A stretch of 64,000 nt of DNA, taken from the NCBI GenBank assembly GCA_022478985.1, contig JAKSZP010014506.1, forward strand, positions 183,147 to 247,146. Reading direction: 5' to 3'. This document shows positions 53,291 to 64,000 of this stretch, piece by piece (position 1 is the first letter of the stretch; every line of letters begins with the position of its first letter). The stretch is from Massospora cicadina (taxonomy: Eukaryota > Entomophthoromycota > Entomophthoromycetes > Entomophthorales > Entomophthoraceae). Position numbers and translations under genes: made by a program. Under the pieces are notes generated by a model. The model was not told where the DNA came from. It did not search any database and saw only the letters and a list, made by a program, of their open reading frames with translations.

Positions 53291-54130
53291 CCATCATTTT
53301 CCATCAGAGTTCTCTTTATAAGCTTGCATCGCTGCATCCAAGTTCATGTTCACCCCCTGGTGTACTTTATTGGTAGTTTTCGCATAGTCCACCACCACTT
53401 CTACCTTAGATCCATAGCTGGGCTCCATGTTGAAGGCGGGGTTAAACCCATAGTTGACAAAAAATGAGGAACAACCAATGGATGCATGTTGGGCGTTGTT
53501 ATAGCTAAATTGGGCCATGGGAAGATGGGAAACCCAATCTAATTGGTCCGCGGCAGTGTAACATCACAAGACTGATCCAGGCACTGGTTCACTCGTTCAG
53601 TCTGTTCATCTTATCAGGGATTATAGCAGTTGAACGGCAGGGGCGAATATGAAGAGTCTTAAACAACTCTTCTTAAAAAAAGAAGTAAAAGGGGCCCATG
53701 ATCACTATATCTCCTGGGGCACCCCAAGAAGGGTAAACACATGAGATACGAAGAGCCTAGACATTTCTTCCGTGGTTACCATGGTTCTACAAGGAATAAA
53801 TTTGGCAAACTTCATAAAACGATCCACAATTACCATGATGACATCGTAGCTATGAGACGCAAGTAACTCCACAATATAATCCACTAATAATGAAGTCCAA
53901 GGCCCTTCAGCCTTCTAAACTGGTACCAGAAACCCTGCGAGTGGCTGGCAATTTGGCTTCATTTGGTTGCGGACCATGCACTCCTTACTATACCTGACAA
54001 CCTTCGCGGCTAACCCCTTCCAATTATAGGTGTGGCAAATTAGTTCTAGAATCTTATCCTTCCCAGGATGCCCAACGGTGATTCCGCCATGATGGTCCTG
54101 GATGATTTCCAGGTGAAGTGGTCCATTGGG
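53291..54130 (-). pseudogene. G2 integrase, zinc finger mutated
   Basis: ORF 53915-54304 carries H-H-G-G-I-T-V-G-H-P-G-K-D-K and Y-N-W-K-G-L, then K-E-C-M-V-R-N-Q-M-K, where the family has C-x2-C; the second Cys is Arg. The core (about 53520-53910) is very broken. ORF 53294-53518 follows with M-A-Q-F-S-Y-N-N and F-N-M-E-P-S-Y-G-S-K, nearly identical in motif to H at 21000-21130. Confidence 0.75.
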
Positions 54131-54880
54131 AACCCATAGGCGTCCCTTAAACCACACCATCTCATCCTTAACGTGGTAACCCTTGGTAAAATCCTCCTGA
54201 TTCAACTTGCTCTTGGTGAGGACCATAGTATATTCTGTTGACAAGGGCTGTGAAAGACATCTTTCTGAACATATCATATTCCTCCACATTTTCCAGATGA
54301 GCAAGCGTTGACCCGTGGGTCATGGGAAGGGATGTTGGGACACAATCTTACACAGCGGAATCTCATGTGGGTGTTGTGTACCTCTACCTCCTTAGGATCT
54401 GGAGCTAACGCAGGGTTTTGACTCAAAGCATCCGCCAAACCATTCTCTTTGCCCTTTGTATGCACACAAGAAAGCACAGATTGGTCCAGGGTCTCATGCC
54501 TAGGATTACCATGGGGTCAAGATATGAGGTGTGCGGTAGTACAACAAGGCACAGTGATCTGTATGAATGCAAAATGGTTGGGATGAACCATAAAAATGAT
54601 GACGCCAATAGGTAAGCGCCTCAACCACTACCTTTAAACTCTTTGTCATAAGCGGCGTGGTTTAACTCTGACAGAGATGCCTTCTGAAAAAGATATTCCA
54701 CCGCATGCTTTATTCCATATTTACCTACTTGTAATAAGGCCGCCGCTATGGAGAAGTTGGATACATCAGTAGCCACAATAGGCTCCTTTATGGGTCTACA
54801 TGACGAAGGACAGACTTAGACAACATGGTGCACTTTACCGCTTGAAAGGCATCCTGAAAAACGGGGACCACTGGAGCACT
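54131..54880 (-). pseudogene. G2 RNase H and tether
   Basis: H-T-K-G-K-E-N-G-L-A-D-A-L-S (54400-54450) is the usual end of RNase H (the A-D-A-L-S block). Upstream, S-L-C-L-V-V-L-P-H near 54540 and D-x-S-N-F-S near 54760 mark the rest. Frames change repeatedly. Confidence 0.65.
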
Positions 54881-55700
54881 TTTTCTCCACTCATCTTATG
54901 CAAGGGCGCCACTAACTCAGAAAGATTTGGATTAAATTCATTAAGGAACGTACACGTCCTCAAAACTCCTTAATTCTTTTCTTGAAGTCGGGGTGGGCCA
55001 CTCAAGAATCATTTTCTCCTTGTCTGGAGTTATCATGTGGTCTTGGTCAAACACTACGTTGTCCAGGAAGGTGACTTGGGACTTAAAGAACACACTTATT
55101 TAGTTTCAGCGTAAGGTTGGCTTCTCTTAACCTCTTCACCACCTGCTGAAGGTATACTGAATGGGACTCATGATAAGGGGAAAACACCAGAATATCATCC
55201 ATGTAGGCCACCATGCACACCCCCAGCAGGTCCTCAATGCCGCATCTATACGACGTTGGAAGATAGCAGGTGCATTTTTAAGCCCAAAAGGCATAATCCG
55301 AAACTGGAAAATGCCTTTTCTGGTTCTGAACGCGGTGAGCCACTCCTGGATCTTCTAAACCCAGATCTGATTAAACGTATTTAAGCAATACAGTCTGGTT
55401 AAGACTTCAGCCTTCTCTACATAGCGAGAAATCTGTGACTCCACCAGAATGGGATGTAAATATGGTACTGTGAAGTTTTTGAAAAACCCATAATCTATGC
55501 ATGGGCGTAAGATTTCATTAGCTTTCTTTATAAAAAATAAGTGGGGAACATACTGGAGAGGTACCTTGAAAAATTGCGCCTTTAGCTAACTGCTCTTTAA
55601 CCCACACATCCAAGGTGGCTTCCTCCAGCACAGTTAAGGTTTAAATGGGAGAAGATATATGTACCAGATCAACAGTGAGTTCATACTCATGATCAAACTC
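54881..55700 (-). pseudogene. G2 reverse transcriptase
   Basis: Minus strand. Parallel to H: R-T-F-L-N-E-F thumb near 54940, [11 protein letters not shown] near 55180-55215 with an intact Tyr-x-Asp-Asp, [11 protein letters not shown] near 55260-55290, and K-E-Q-L-A-K-G-A-I near 55580. Many stops and shifts in between. Confidence 0.7.
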
Positions 55701-56307
55701 TGATTGAGCTGGTAGTACATTGGCTGAAGCCGCATCAAATGAAGATTCCAGCCCCTCCAAACAGGAAGGTAAGGGTACCTCCAAAGTGTGCTTCAGCAAC
55801 GGAGAAAAACTAAGTGTGTGGACCTTGGGTCATTCGGGAATATTGCTCTGAGAGTTAGCTACAGATAAGGGACAACTAATTTTTAATCATTCTTTAAAGT
55901 TAATGACAAGGTATTGTCTTTCAAGTTGGTTCTGACGTAAAACTTTCACCACTATTCTACTCCCAAAATTATGGGGTATAAAAGGTTTTTGATTCCTTGG
56001 AAGCGGTCAGCTAAATGTTATTTGTCAACTAGATAGTCCACTAACCCCAGAACCTTTAGCGTGGGTATACCTTGGGAAACCCCTCCCCTAATCATACCAC
56101 CTGGCAAGTAATTCAAAATAAGATAGTCGACTAGGTCTTGGCAATAAGATTCTCAGAGGATCTTGTATTTACCAGAATAGTTGTGCTAATTTTCCCTAGA
56201 GGGGATGAAAGGGTAGCAGTCAGCAAAAAATATCCAGAATGGTCTTTATTCAAAGTAGAAACGCCAACACCTCACCAGAAAACCCTTCATCAGGCATAAG
56301 CATGCAT
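55701..56307 (-). pseudogene. G2 protease and linker, cut by the LINE
   Basis: Aligns with H 34200-34700: L-G-K-I-S-T-T-I-L-V-type residues near 56180, V-P-G-G-M-I-R-G near 56095, and L-K-V-L-G-L-V-D near 56040. The D-T-G site falls in a broken stretch near 56160. The sequence breaks at the LINE duplication and continues at 61607. Confidence 0.6.
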
Positions 56308-56618
56308 CCAAGATAAGTTTTAAATTTTAACTTTATTACGGGGAAGGCTGACCAGGGGACGGACACTTCTGAAAAAACACTAAACAGCTAAGCAGATTCA
56401 GCGAGAGGAGGGTACATCAGAGAAGCAAACGCTAACTCCTGTTGCCAGTGGGAACACCAAAAGAAGGAAGGGGGTTACGTGTGCAGGGGCATGCGCCACT
56501 ATTGAGCATGTGTGAAGGAAGGGGTCTGAGACGATGAGCCTAACCGGGAACCAGGAGGAGACCAACTGGCGGCGACGTGGTGGAAGGTACCCAAACATCC
56601 AGGCTTGAAAGTGGTCTT

Positions 56619-58010
56619 CTAATTGCGACCAGATCTGGCGTACAGCCTCTCAGAGGGTGGGGATGGAGCCAGAGATGGCATCCAAGACAACCGTGTGGTT
56701 AGTCCACATAGTGATTGTGACCACCAAGGCTCAGAGGGAGGGTGGGAGAGGGGAGGCCATGGATAGAGAAAACATGTCCTTAAATAGGCTGAAAGGCTGT
56801 GTCTGATCCTAGCAAAACAGACGTTGCACCTCACGCCATATCGCTTTAGATGGAGGGCACTCTTCCAGGCGGTGAACCAGCGTTCCATACTGGCCACACA
56901 CAACACAGGATGAGTGCAAAGCATTAGAGCGGTTGGCAGTGCAGTTACCCATCTCAAGCAGTGCCACGCATGTGAACGCACCTGTGGTTGTAAAAGAGGG
57001 TGGTGGGCATACTTCCAAATGGCTTTCTGGGTATCAAGGGGGTATGGGATGTCCATCATGTCCAGGTAGTCCACTCTGGCCATGGTAGGGGGTCTCATGG
57101 GTATCACTTCATTCAGAATGGGAAGTCCTTGTACCTCCAGGGTGAACTGAGGAGAGAGACGCCCCCTCTGGGCTGCATGCCCACATATGCGAATTCTCCA
57201 CTCAGCGCTCCACATGGAGAGGAGGATCCTTTTGAACTGGGGCGATGTCCCATGTGGGCCCACTGCAGAAGGATGTGAAGCCAGGTACTTTATCAGAGAG
57301 TTGGGGTGGGAAGGGTTGTTGAGGCTCAGGGCGCGGGAGAAGTTGGAGTGGGCTGCGCAGGACCAGTGCTGGGAAAAAATTGTAGGGTTAGTAACGGCAG
57401 CGATCCAGGTGCCAATAATTTGGGTTGCATGGGCCCTAAAGTCGAGCAGGCCCATATCACCACTATGGCGAGGGCCAAACATGACATACAGGTGCACGGG
57501 TGGTGGGCAGCCCAACCAAAGCCACCCTTGCAGAAGGGCGTATAGCGACCTGAAGAAAAATGGGGAGAAAGCGATGGCGTGGGCCCCAAACCAAACTTTA
57601 GAGAGGAGCATAGAGTTGGCAAGCACTACCCTGCTTGTAAGGGAGGTCTTATGGGCTTTGAGGGAAGCTATGCATTTTGTCACGTTGTCTAGGATATGGT
57701 TTTCCATCACCAATGCGGCGTACCCTCCTGCCTCCAGCCACACCCCTAAATGGCGGACAGGGCCAACGGTGGGGCTTGGCACAAAGGGGAGCACAAGTGG
57801 GGCGGTGTGGGGTGGGCAGGGCAAGCAAGCTCATGCGCTAGCTGACGAGGCGGGTAGGAAACAGGGCGCTGGGGCCCAGCGGGCTTGATACTGACCAAGG
57901 AGAACAATTTCGGTTTTGGATGCGTTGATTGCAGCATTACTTACCCTGGAGTAAACCTGGATAGTCTCTTAAAGGGCGCGTGCATCATGATTGTTAGACA
58001 CTCCAACCAC
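56619..58010 (-). pseudogene. LINE ORF2, RT thumb and C-terminal zinc segment
   Basis: The longest open frame in the window (56619-57824, 401 codons). It starts in the RT thumb (V-R-H-L-G-V-W-L, then M-G-L-L-D-F-R-A-H-A-T-Q-I-I-G). It follows the true frame down to about A-L-P-T-A near 56930 and is then out of frame. The real C-terminus is in the overlapping frame 56809-57018 with C-V-V-C-G-Q-Y-G-T-L-V-H-R-L-E-E-C, a C-x2-C-x7-H-x4-C zinc segment typical of LINE ends. One shift at about 56905-56945 explains both. F-A-D-D, the RT active site, is at about 58010-58021. Confidence 0.85.
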
Positions 58011-58950
58011 ACAATCATCAGCAAATGCCAACATCTTGACTGGGGTTTGGCCTTGCACGTGGACCCCAGTAAAGCGGGAATTCACATTTTAAAGAAGTGG
58101 GTCAAGGCTGAAGTTATACAAGATTGGGCTAAGAGGGTCTCCTTGGCGCAGTCCCCTCTGAGGGCGGACTACTTCGTGAGAAAGCCAGGACCACGCACAG
58201 CCATTGTGGCGGATTCCATAAGCAGCATCACCCAATTGATGAAGCGGGGGGTAGGCGGAACTTGTGAAGGAAGGCTCTGAGGTATTCCCAGTTGACTCTA
58301 TCATGCGCTTTCTGCTGGTCTAAGAATACAAGTGCTCCAGAGGCCGTGGACTGACAGACGTTGGCTACGGTGTGATATTGTCCCAAATTGACCTTCTGGG
58401 TATGAAGTTGAATTGTTCAGGGGAGATGAGAGCAGATGCAACAATCCCTAGACGGTTAGCCATGATTTTAGTAAAGATTTTTGTGTCAATGTTAATGAGA
58501 GAGATGGGGCGCCAGTTGGCCAAGTCCAGCTTATCCCCTTTTTTGTAAAAAGTAATCGTGAAGGCCTCTTGTCCTCCAGGCAAGAGGCGTGTTTCCAGAA
58601 GGCATTGGTTAAGAGAGGCAAGCAGCAAGGAGGATAAATCTTTAAAATACTTCTTATAAAACTCATAGGGGATGCCATCTGGACCTGGGTATTTCCTATA
58701 CATTGCACCACGAACAGAGGCCCAGAGTTTGTCTTGAGTAATCAAATTCATCAACTTCAGGATTTTGGAAATGGTGCAGATGTGTGCTCTTTCAAGGAAA
58801 TTTGCCATTTTTGCTGGCTGAATAGGATTGGATCGATACAATTCAGAGTAATAATTTTGTATTTTGATCGCCACATCGGCTGGCATGTCCACAACGGACT
58901 GGTCTGGCCTACACACCTGTGTGCAGGCCAAACTCTGGTGTGGCACAAAG
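58011..58950 (-). pseudogene. LINE ORF2, reverse transcriptase
   Basis: Minus strand: A-N-W-R-P-I-S-L-I-N-I-D-T-K-I-F-T-K (about 58480-58530), then L-I-S-P-E-Q-F-N-F-I-P-R-R-S-I-W-D-N, then Q-Q-K-A-H-D-R-V-N-W-E-Y-L (about 58290-58330, first catalytic Asp), V-V-R-P-Q-R-G-L-R-Q-G-D-P-L-S-P-I-L-Y-N (58100-58170), and A-F-A-D-D-C-V-V-G-V (58005-58030). All LINE RT blocks are recognisable; frame breaks near 58360 and 58090. Confidence 0.88.
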
Positions 58951-60130
58951 AATTTTCAAAAAAAGTAAGCAGAGCACGTGTCACCTGCTGTAATATGTTT
59001 AGCTCTGAAATGAACACAAACCCAATGCTTGTGTTGCCTCACCAGTGCGTTAAGGCGGGTGGCCACTTCTGCCCACTTGTGACCACAAGCCAGGCTGTAG
59101 CCTGCAGCGGGGACGTTGGACTCCAGGTGGTTCAACTCTGCCAGTGTGCACAAAATGATTGCCTAGGCAGCCTGTGAGTGGCGAGAGGAGAGGTGGCAGG
59201 CCTGGCAGATTGTGCACGCCTTGAAGGTTGACCAGGTGGAAATTGGATCTGTACATAACGGTGCAACAAACTCCAGAGCTGAGGTCTCAGATTCCATTCA
59301 CGAGGAAAATCTTGGCAACGCAATTTTGGCAGGGTGAAGTTTGTACCAAAATGGCGTCTGGGCTGCTGGGTTGGATAAGTGGAAGGAGATCGATACCATC
59401 CTGTGGTCAGAGAAATCAATTTTGGTCATGGCGAAGTGGGAAATTTGGGAATAAAATTTGAGCGGCGTGAGGATAAGGTTGATGCGGGTCATGGACCTTG
59501 ACTAGTTGTTGTCTACATGGAGTCATGACATGCTATTGAGTAGTGGATCATGGCGCGTCAAGGTATCATACAACCCTAGGGTGGCCTTGAGAATGCGAAG
59601 CTCAACGTGTCCCTGTGGGGGTGTACGTGACGCAGGCCAGCAGTCTGTGGATGTGTTCATCCGGAAGTTCATGTCTCTGACAACAAACAGGTCAGTGGGT
59701 AGTGGAAGGGAATTTACTGCTGAGAAAAATTCCCAATATTCTTGTGCTCAGGTTGGGGTGTAAATGTTAACAATAGTGTGCACTTCATCATCCCATGAAA
59801 AGGTGACAACAAGGATGCAACTGGTTAGGAAGGAATTTGATGAAATAATATATTATGATTGTTCACTCAAACAAGCACCCCACAGTGCTCAGACCAAAAG
59901 GAGAGGGAAGGGAGGATCATGGATTTCCATGATTCTTTAGAACTGTGTGGACAGTGGGTTTCCTGAATGGCCAGGATGTCCAAGGGTAGATTATTCTGTA
60001 AAAACTCAATTTGCTAGCCCAGGACGGCGAGGCCTTGAGTCCAGTGATGTTCAACGTCCCTAAAGTAAAGGCCCCCCCATTGCACCTTAGGTGCAAGGGG
60101 AAGGGCACCTGAGCCCTTCAGCCTTCTCAT
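58951..60130 (-). pseudogene. LINE ORF2, AP endonuclease
   Basis: Starts near the ATG at about 60139 (M-K-K-M-R-R-L-K-G-S-G) and reads G-T-L-N-I-T-G-L near 60050 (N-terminal endonuclease block). L-D-I-L-A-I-Q-E-T-H-C follows at about 59955-59985 (catalytic Glu in Q-E-T-H), then T-Y-T-P-T-G-T near 59610, and K-I-D-F-S-D-H-R-M-V (the S-D-H block with catalytic Asp and His) near 59410. These place the LINE in the APE-endonuclease class. Stops and shifts are frequent. It would nick the target to prime reverse transcription. Confidence 0.8.
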
Positions 60131-60182
60131 TTTCTTCATGGCGCTTGGTGGCGCCTCATTATGTGATGCTATAAAGTAAATG

Positions 60183-61503
60183 TCAGTTTGCAGCTTTAGC
60201 AGTGGGGTTTGCGTTGATCTTTGCCTTCACTTTTTTCCCTGCTGTGAGCCGAGTTTTTTGCAGTATGTGCATTTGCGGTGCACCATCACTTGGAGATGGA
60301 ATTTTGGCAGGATTTATGGTGAGCGATTCAGACCCAATTTGATGCTTGGGCGCGTTGGTCAGGTGGAACTGACTCATCCATTGGGATTTCAGCTTGGGCG
60401 GCCAATTGGCTTGGGCGTCCCAATCTGATTGGTTGAGAGATTTGCGAGCTGCTTCCACCGCAAAAGTCTCAACGTCCTCCTGGAGTTGGGCTGACGGGAT
60501 GGTGGACGCGGTCTTGGCTGCATCCCTGGCTGCTGCCTTGCGGCCTGTTTGGCCTTCTTCCACTCTTGTGGGGACACTGGCTTTACAAGAGTGTAACAGC
60601 CTTGTGCTCCCCATGGGAAGGCTTCGCTGGTGTCTAATGATGGTTCATAATGGGCTTCTGCTCCGCCCGTTGCATCTGAGATAATTTCTTGATGAGTAAC
60701 GCCCTCTTTGATAGGGCAGGTGTGGGCCTTGTGGCTAAAAGTGCGACAGAACGTTCAGATGGGAGGCGCGCTATCCACGGTGACCCTGAAAGGGTGGAAA
60801 TTTTGCCCATTGCTTATGACAAAAGCGGTGTGTGGGATTTGTGTCAAATCCTCCGCTATCCCTGTGGATGGGGTGAGGACTGCAATCACTTTACCTGTGC
60901 ATAGGTTTGGCATCAGCGTAAAGTGCTGCATTTCGAAGGATTTTAATTCTCTGTAAATGGTGAACCCAGCCTTCAGGTGGTGCTTGAGCATGGTGAATTG
61001 GACCATTGTGGGTAGGAAGTTGAAGGTCATGAAAATTTTATTTGTATTAGCCATTGGGTGCGTTTCATTTCAACTACCCACTGACTATCTGGGAGGTCTA
61101 CAACTACATGCACTTTTGCAGCTTTGTCCACTGCTTCTTTGGTTTTGAAGCCAAGATCCAGCCAACCGTGTGGCATGGAGTGGGGTGTGACATACACCGC
61201 ATTCAGGAAATGTGTGTGTACATCTCCACAGAACATTTCCCAAAGCGCCATTTGCTGAATATCCAGGAAAACACACACCCCATGTTCCACCAATGAAAGT
61301 GGTTGGGAGTGCGGCAAATTGATGAATTGGTTGCAGCGCGCTTGCCAGGCCAAAATTTCCGGGGAAATGGTAACTGCTGGTTTTTTATTAACTTTATCTA
61401 TTCCGCCAAACTCGCTGGGGCGTTTACAAAATTTGGTAGACGTGGGGCCAACACCTGTGCCCTTAACTTTACTTGCCCAACTGCTCCCTGACATGGGCGC
61501 CAA
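60183..61503 (-). pseudogene. LINE ORF1, RRM-like with degenerate CCHC
   Basis: Three open segments, 61027-61503, 60755-61054 and 60183-60614, form one protein from ATG 61501-61503. The first contains P-H-G-W-L-D-L-G-F-K-T-K-E-A-V-D, an RRM/ORF1-like strand-helix pattern. The second has G-K-V-I-A-V-L-T-P and similar strands. The third is Lys/Ala/Gln-rich. Before ORF2 reads H-R-K-C-T-Y-C-K-K-L-G-S-Q-Q-G-K-K (about 60215-60275), a C-x2-C-x4-H-x4-C knuckle lost by a short frame change. ORF1 would bind LINE RNA. Confidence 0.75.
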
Positions 61504-61592
61504 CTAATCTCCTCAGTGAGATTATCAAACTTTACCAGACTTGGATTGAATTTTGTTGCAAAAGTGTTTGTAATAAGAGAGAAAAGTTCCCT
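61504..61592 (-). other. LINE 5' untranslated region
   Basis: About 90 bp between the 5' target duplication and the ORF1 start. No promoter motif recognised. Confidence 0.6.
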
Positions 61593-61606
61593 CCAAAATA
61601 AGTTTT

Positions 61607-62736
61607 TGCATCATAAAATGGATAGTAATAATTGGCCGTTCTCACTACTGAGGTCACATATCCCACTATATCTACAGCCTTTACAAAAACATTTTTATAT
61701 TTCAGAAAGTAGCTCCTTTTCCACCTCCTATGTTCTGCAGATCATGGTAGGGATCAATCACATATTTTCCAGGGTAATTTGTTAAACATTAATAGGGTCA
61801 TCATCAGAGCCGCATGAGCTGACAATCAGGTCGTTTTTTGTATATAATTTTCATTATAAAGCGCGTTTTTGGGTGTCATAAACCTCATACCTGCTCTGAT
61901 AACCAGTTGTTCACCGTTATCCAGGGCCATCACCACCAAGCTCTTTGTTAATGCTCCAGACTGCACCGCAGAAATGCGGTGTAAAGCAAAAGAATTTATT
62001 TTTGTTGATTTGTTTACATTAAATTTGGGGCTAGACTCTTCTGAAACCTCAAATTCCACCAAAATGGGAAGGGAATCGGTGGGGAGCTCTGCCCCATTCA
62101 AGGGAAAAACAATAATCACAGGTGCCAATATATAAAGGCTTCTGCGGATGACATCATAGAGGCTGAACTGACTAAGACAACTTAAACTTAGGGCTAAACC
62201 CCTGCTCACTTTTGATTTCCACCAAAATCAAAGGAACGGAAGGATAAGTTTCTTCCCTTTTCAGGGGTATGCTCAAGTTTTGGAGCCCATATATAAAGGC
62301 CACCCCAGGTGAAATCATGATGGCCAGATTACCTGAACCTTTCCAGGTTGGGGCGGGATAAGCACCCCAAAAAGCTTAAATCAGCTGGTCAAAGCTAGGA
62401 GGAAGAGACTTCCCTACTGTGGCATTTCTTGCTGAGAGTCCAAGGTGGAATGGAGAAACGACGTTTTAACAACGTCAGACAAAGGTAGGGTATGGGCCTT
62501 GTCATAAAATTTATACAATAATAATTCCACTTGGCAGTCAGCCTGGTGCATAGCAAAGAACTCATTGAGGGCTGGGATAGATCTCTCCTCCAGGTGATGC
62601 TCCTTCAGGATACGCTCCAAACCTTCCCTAAATTTCCACAAAAGTGGCTGTGCATGGAACACTGAAACACCCAGTTGGCAGTCTCAGGTGACAGTCAATA
62701 CAGCAGATTCACCCCCCCACAAGGGTGGATGGTAAC
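61607..62736 (-). pseudogene. G2 gag remnant
   Basis: Minus strand, continuing from 56307. ORF 62414-62662 is charged and amphipathic (F-R-E-G-L-E-R-I-L-K-E-H-H). ORF 61826-62209 has V-M-A-L-D-N-G-E-Q-L and N-A-L-Y-N-E-N, shared with the H gag. No knuckle. Frames do not join. Confidence 0.6.
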
Positions 62737-63908
62737 TGTCATGGATTCAGCACACCAAAAAATCAGTAAATCCTCAACCTCTTGTAGAATTGAGATAATA
62801 CCAATTGAAGCACAAGAATTATTAAACTGAAATGAGTCTAGCTTTGAAAATGGTAATATTCCAAATCAATTTAACCACAAAAATGGTAATATTCTAAATC
62901 AAATTGGCTGCAGAAATGGTGACAGCAATAATGTCATGGAAAAAATAATAAACAATCCAATCTTGAAAAAAAGAAAAGCAGCGATTATGAAACTCCAAAT
63001 AGGATACACTCTCAAAATGAAAATATTTGTTATGGTAACTTCAAAAAGGAAAAGAACAATTTAGGTGCAGAACGGTGCACTGAAAAGTTAATCAAATGAA
63101 ACGAAAAGAAAATGGTGCCACCAAACAAACTAGAAATCAAGTCCACCAATGATATTAAAAATTTTGACTCCATTGAAGCTCACAGGAGCCATGGAGCTGA
63201 CGACCCAGATGCTGAAGGCTCCACACACCGCCGCAGTGCATGAATTCAGGAATTGGAAAAAATGAATGTCCAAGAGCGAAATCAATTGAAGAAGAGACTG
63301 CACCGAGGTTCCTGAAGAAGATACAATATTTTTCAATCACTATTCAATTTATCCCTCAATTTATTATTACATCCCAATTCTTTAGTATTTAGTATAAAAA
63401 TACTAAGTTTTTATCCTAATTAAACAGTCAATTTCACAGAATCCTAAGGTTGTCCTTTATTCAGTTTTTCACTTTAATTGGAAATAAGTGAAAAGTAGTG
63501 ACTGAAAGTAACCAATCTTGAGTGCACTACAGTTGAAGACACTAATCTGAGAAGCACTTTTTGTAAGGTTAGGCTTGCAAGGAAGGAGGTTGAGATAAGC
63601 TCCTTTGGGTCAAGGGAAGATTCCAACGTACAAAGGATTATTTATAAAGAAGATGCACAGTTGGCGTATGAGTGTCAAGTTTACAACTCTCTTGGGAAGT
63701 TTAAGCCAAGCTGGTTAGTGTCAAATCTGTGCAACAGATTACCCCTTTCAACGCCCCAAGCTCAAACACCCCAAAGTTAAGCGAGTAGAACCCAGGGTGG
63801 CGAGAGGAAGCATTCAATTATTATTATTAAAAAAAGCTTCAGGCAAGAGGGAAGCAAGAGCTGTTGAATTTCATAAAAATCTCAGGGGGAATTTGGGGAA
63901 TCGTGACA
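62737..63908 (+). mobile_element. Probable LTR insertion in G2 gag
   Basis: TGTCATGGATTC...GAATCGTGACA gives near-inverted TG...CA ends. GGATTATTTATAAAGA near 63640 offers a TATA box. The flanking sequence resembles the H gag region on the right (CCACCAGGTA-GAGCA-GAAGGGTGGG). The flanks show no clear 5-bp duplication, so boundaries are tentative. AT-rich, no supported gene. Confidence 0.4.
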
Positions 63909-64000
63909 ACAGGATCATGAAGTGTCTAAGTCCACCAGGTATGAGCAGGAAGGGTGGGCACTTCCCAGTTGGAGGTGGCAAGTATAACGCTGAGATTCAC
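63909..64000 (-). pseudogene. G2 gag start region, cut by window end
   Basis: Matches H at about 35195-35260 (GGAAGGGTGGGCACTTCCCAG against GAAGGGTGGGTACTTTACAG). Continues beyond 64000. Confidence 0.55.

Larger units (their letters stand above)
56322..61592 (-). mobile_element. APE-type LINE, nearly full length, inside G2
   Basis: A 5.27-kb non-LTR retrotransposon flanked by CCAAGATAAGTTTT (56308-56321) and CCAAAATAAGTTTT (61593-61606), 13 of 14 identical, placed within the G2 gag-protease region. ORF1 (60183-61503) with RRM-like and CCHC parts, ORF2 (56619-60130) with AP endonuclease, RT and a C-terminal zinc segment. The 3' end has AATAAAGTT near 56325-56345 and a short A-rich tail. Likely a Tad/L1-type fungal LINE. 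Both ORFs are damaged. Confidence 0.88.
51877..64000 (-). mobile_element. G2: chromovirus related to H, split by a LINE, runs off the window
   Basis: 3' LTR at about 51877-52760, then (minus strand, leftward to rightward) chromodomain, integrase, RNase H, RT, protease and gag, the same order and similar sequence as H. Interrupted at 56308 by the LINE and probably at 62737 by an LTR-like insert. The 5' LTR lies beyond 64000. All genes are degenerate. Confidence 0.85.

Noticed and set aside
56619..57824. Longest ORF in the window as an intact host gene
   Set aside because: It contains LINE RT thumb motifs and lies in frame with the upstream RT only for its first part; the last 80 or so codons are out of frame with the LINE zinc segment.
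57187..57888. 233-codon plus-strand ORF
   Set aside because: It is the complement of LINE ORF2 coding sequence and has no independent features.

Overview
The window is eukaryotic, AT-rich and built almost entirely from transposable elements. I found no host gene, rRNA, functional tRNA or CRISPR array that I can defend. The mix is LTR retrotransposons (Ty3/Gypsy with and without a chromodomain), an APE-type LINE with a CCHC-bearing ORF1, tRNA-derived SINEs and Helitron-like ends. This suggests a large, repeat-bloated genome. A fungus, perhaps a basidiomycete such as a rust, is my best guess, but the sequence does not prove it.

Layout. 1-2545: repeat debris with a Helitron-like end. 2551-16099: Ty3 element P1 (+), GACCC target duplication on both sides, interrupted by the younger Ty3 element N1 (-, 8854-15221). 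16105-18138: AT-rich block with 72-bp tandem repeats and a tRNA-derived SINE. 18139-39608: a five-level nest. A gag-only LTR element A (+) is split by chromovirus H (-, 19506-36832, AGATT duplication). H is split by Ty3 element E (-, 21624-32719). E carries the short LTR element F (23636-26456, CTTCC duplication). F carries a solo LTR of the A family (24367-25437, GTGGG duplication). Further solo LTRs sit in the 5' LTR of H (35869-36429) and the 3' LTR of A (38340-39086). 39609-43400: inverted counterpart of the 16.1-18.1 kb repeats, a solo LTR of the F family, a second SINE and a Helitron-like element. 43445-45100: 3' part of a LINE. 45180-51870: a small transmembrane ORF, gag of a truncated Ty3 element, a second gag/ORF1-like reading frame with a CCHC knuckle, and unassigned sequence. 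51877-64000: chromovirus G2 (-), interrupted by a nearly full-length LINE (-, 56322-61592) with a 14-bp target duplication.

All coding units carry stops, frameshifts or lost catalytic residues, so nothing here looks autonomous today; N1 is the best preserved. Most in-frame stops are explained by single C-to-T or G-to-A changes, several at CpG.

Most notable: (1) 23-24 bp insertions ending in a T-run plus AGTACTAGATGG, flanked by 13-16 bp duplications, which look like extremely truncated retroposition products; (2) an antisense reading frame of about 1.1 kb (excluding the inserted F) between pol and the 3' LTR of E; (3) two SINEs with different tRNA-like heads and one shared 3' tail; (4) a Gag with a collagen-like Gly-X-Y tract in N1; (5) the gag-only element A, whose frame is restored exactly when H and one copy of its target duplication are removed; (6) one shared 18-nt primer-binding site that predicts the sequence of the priming tRNA.
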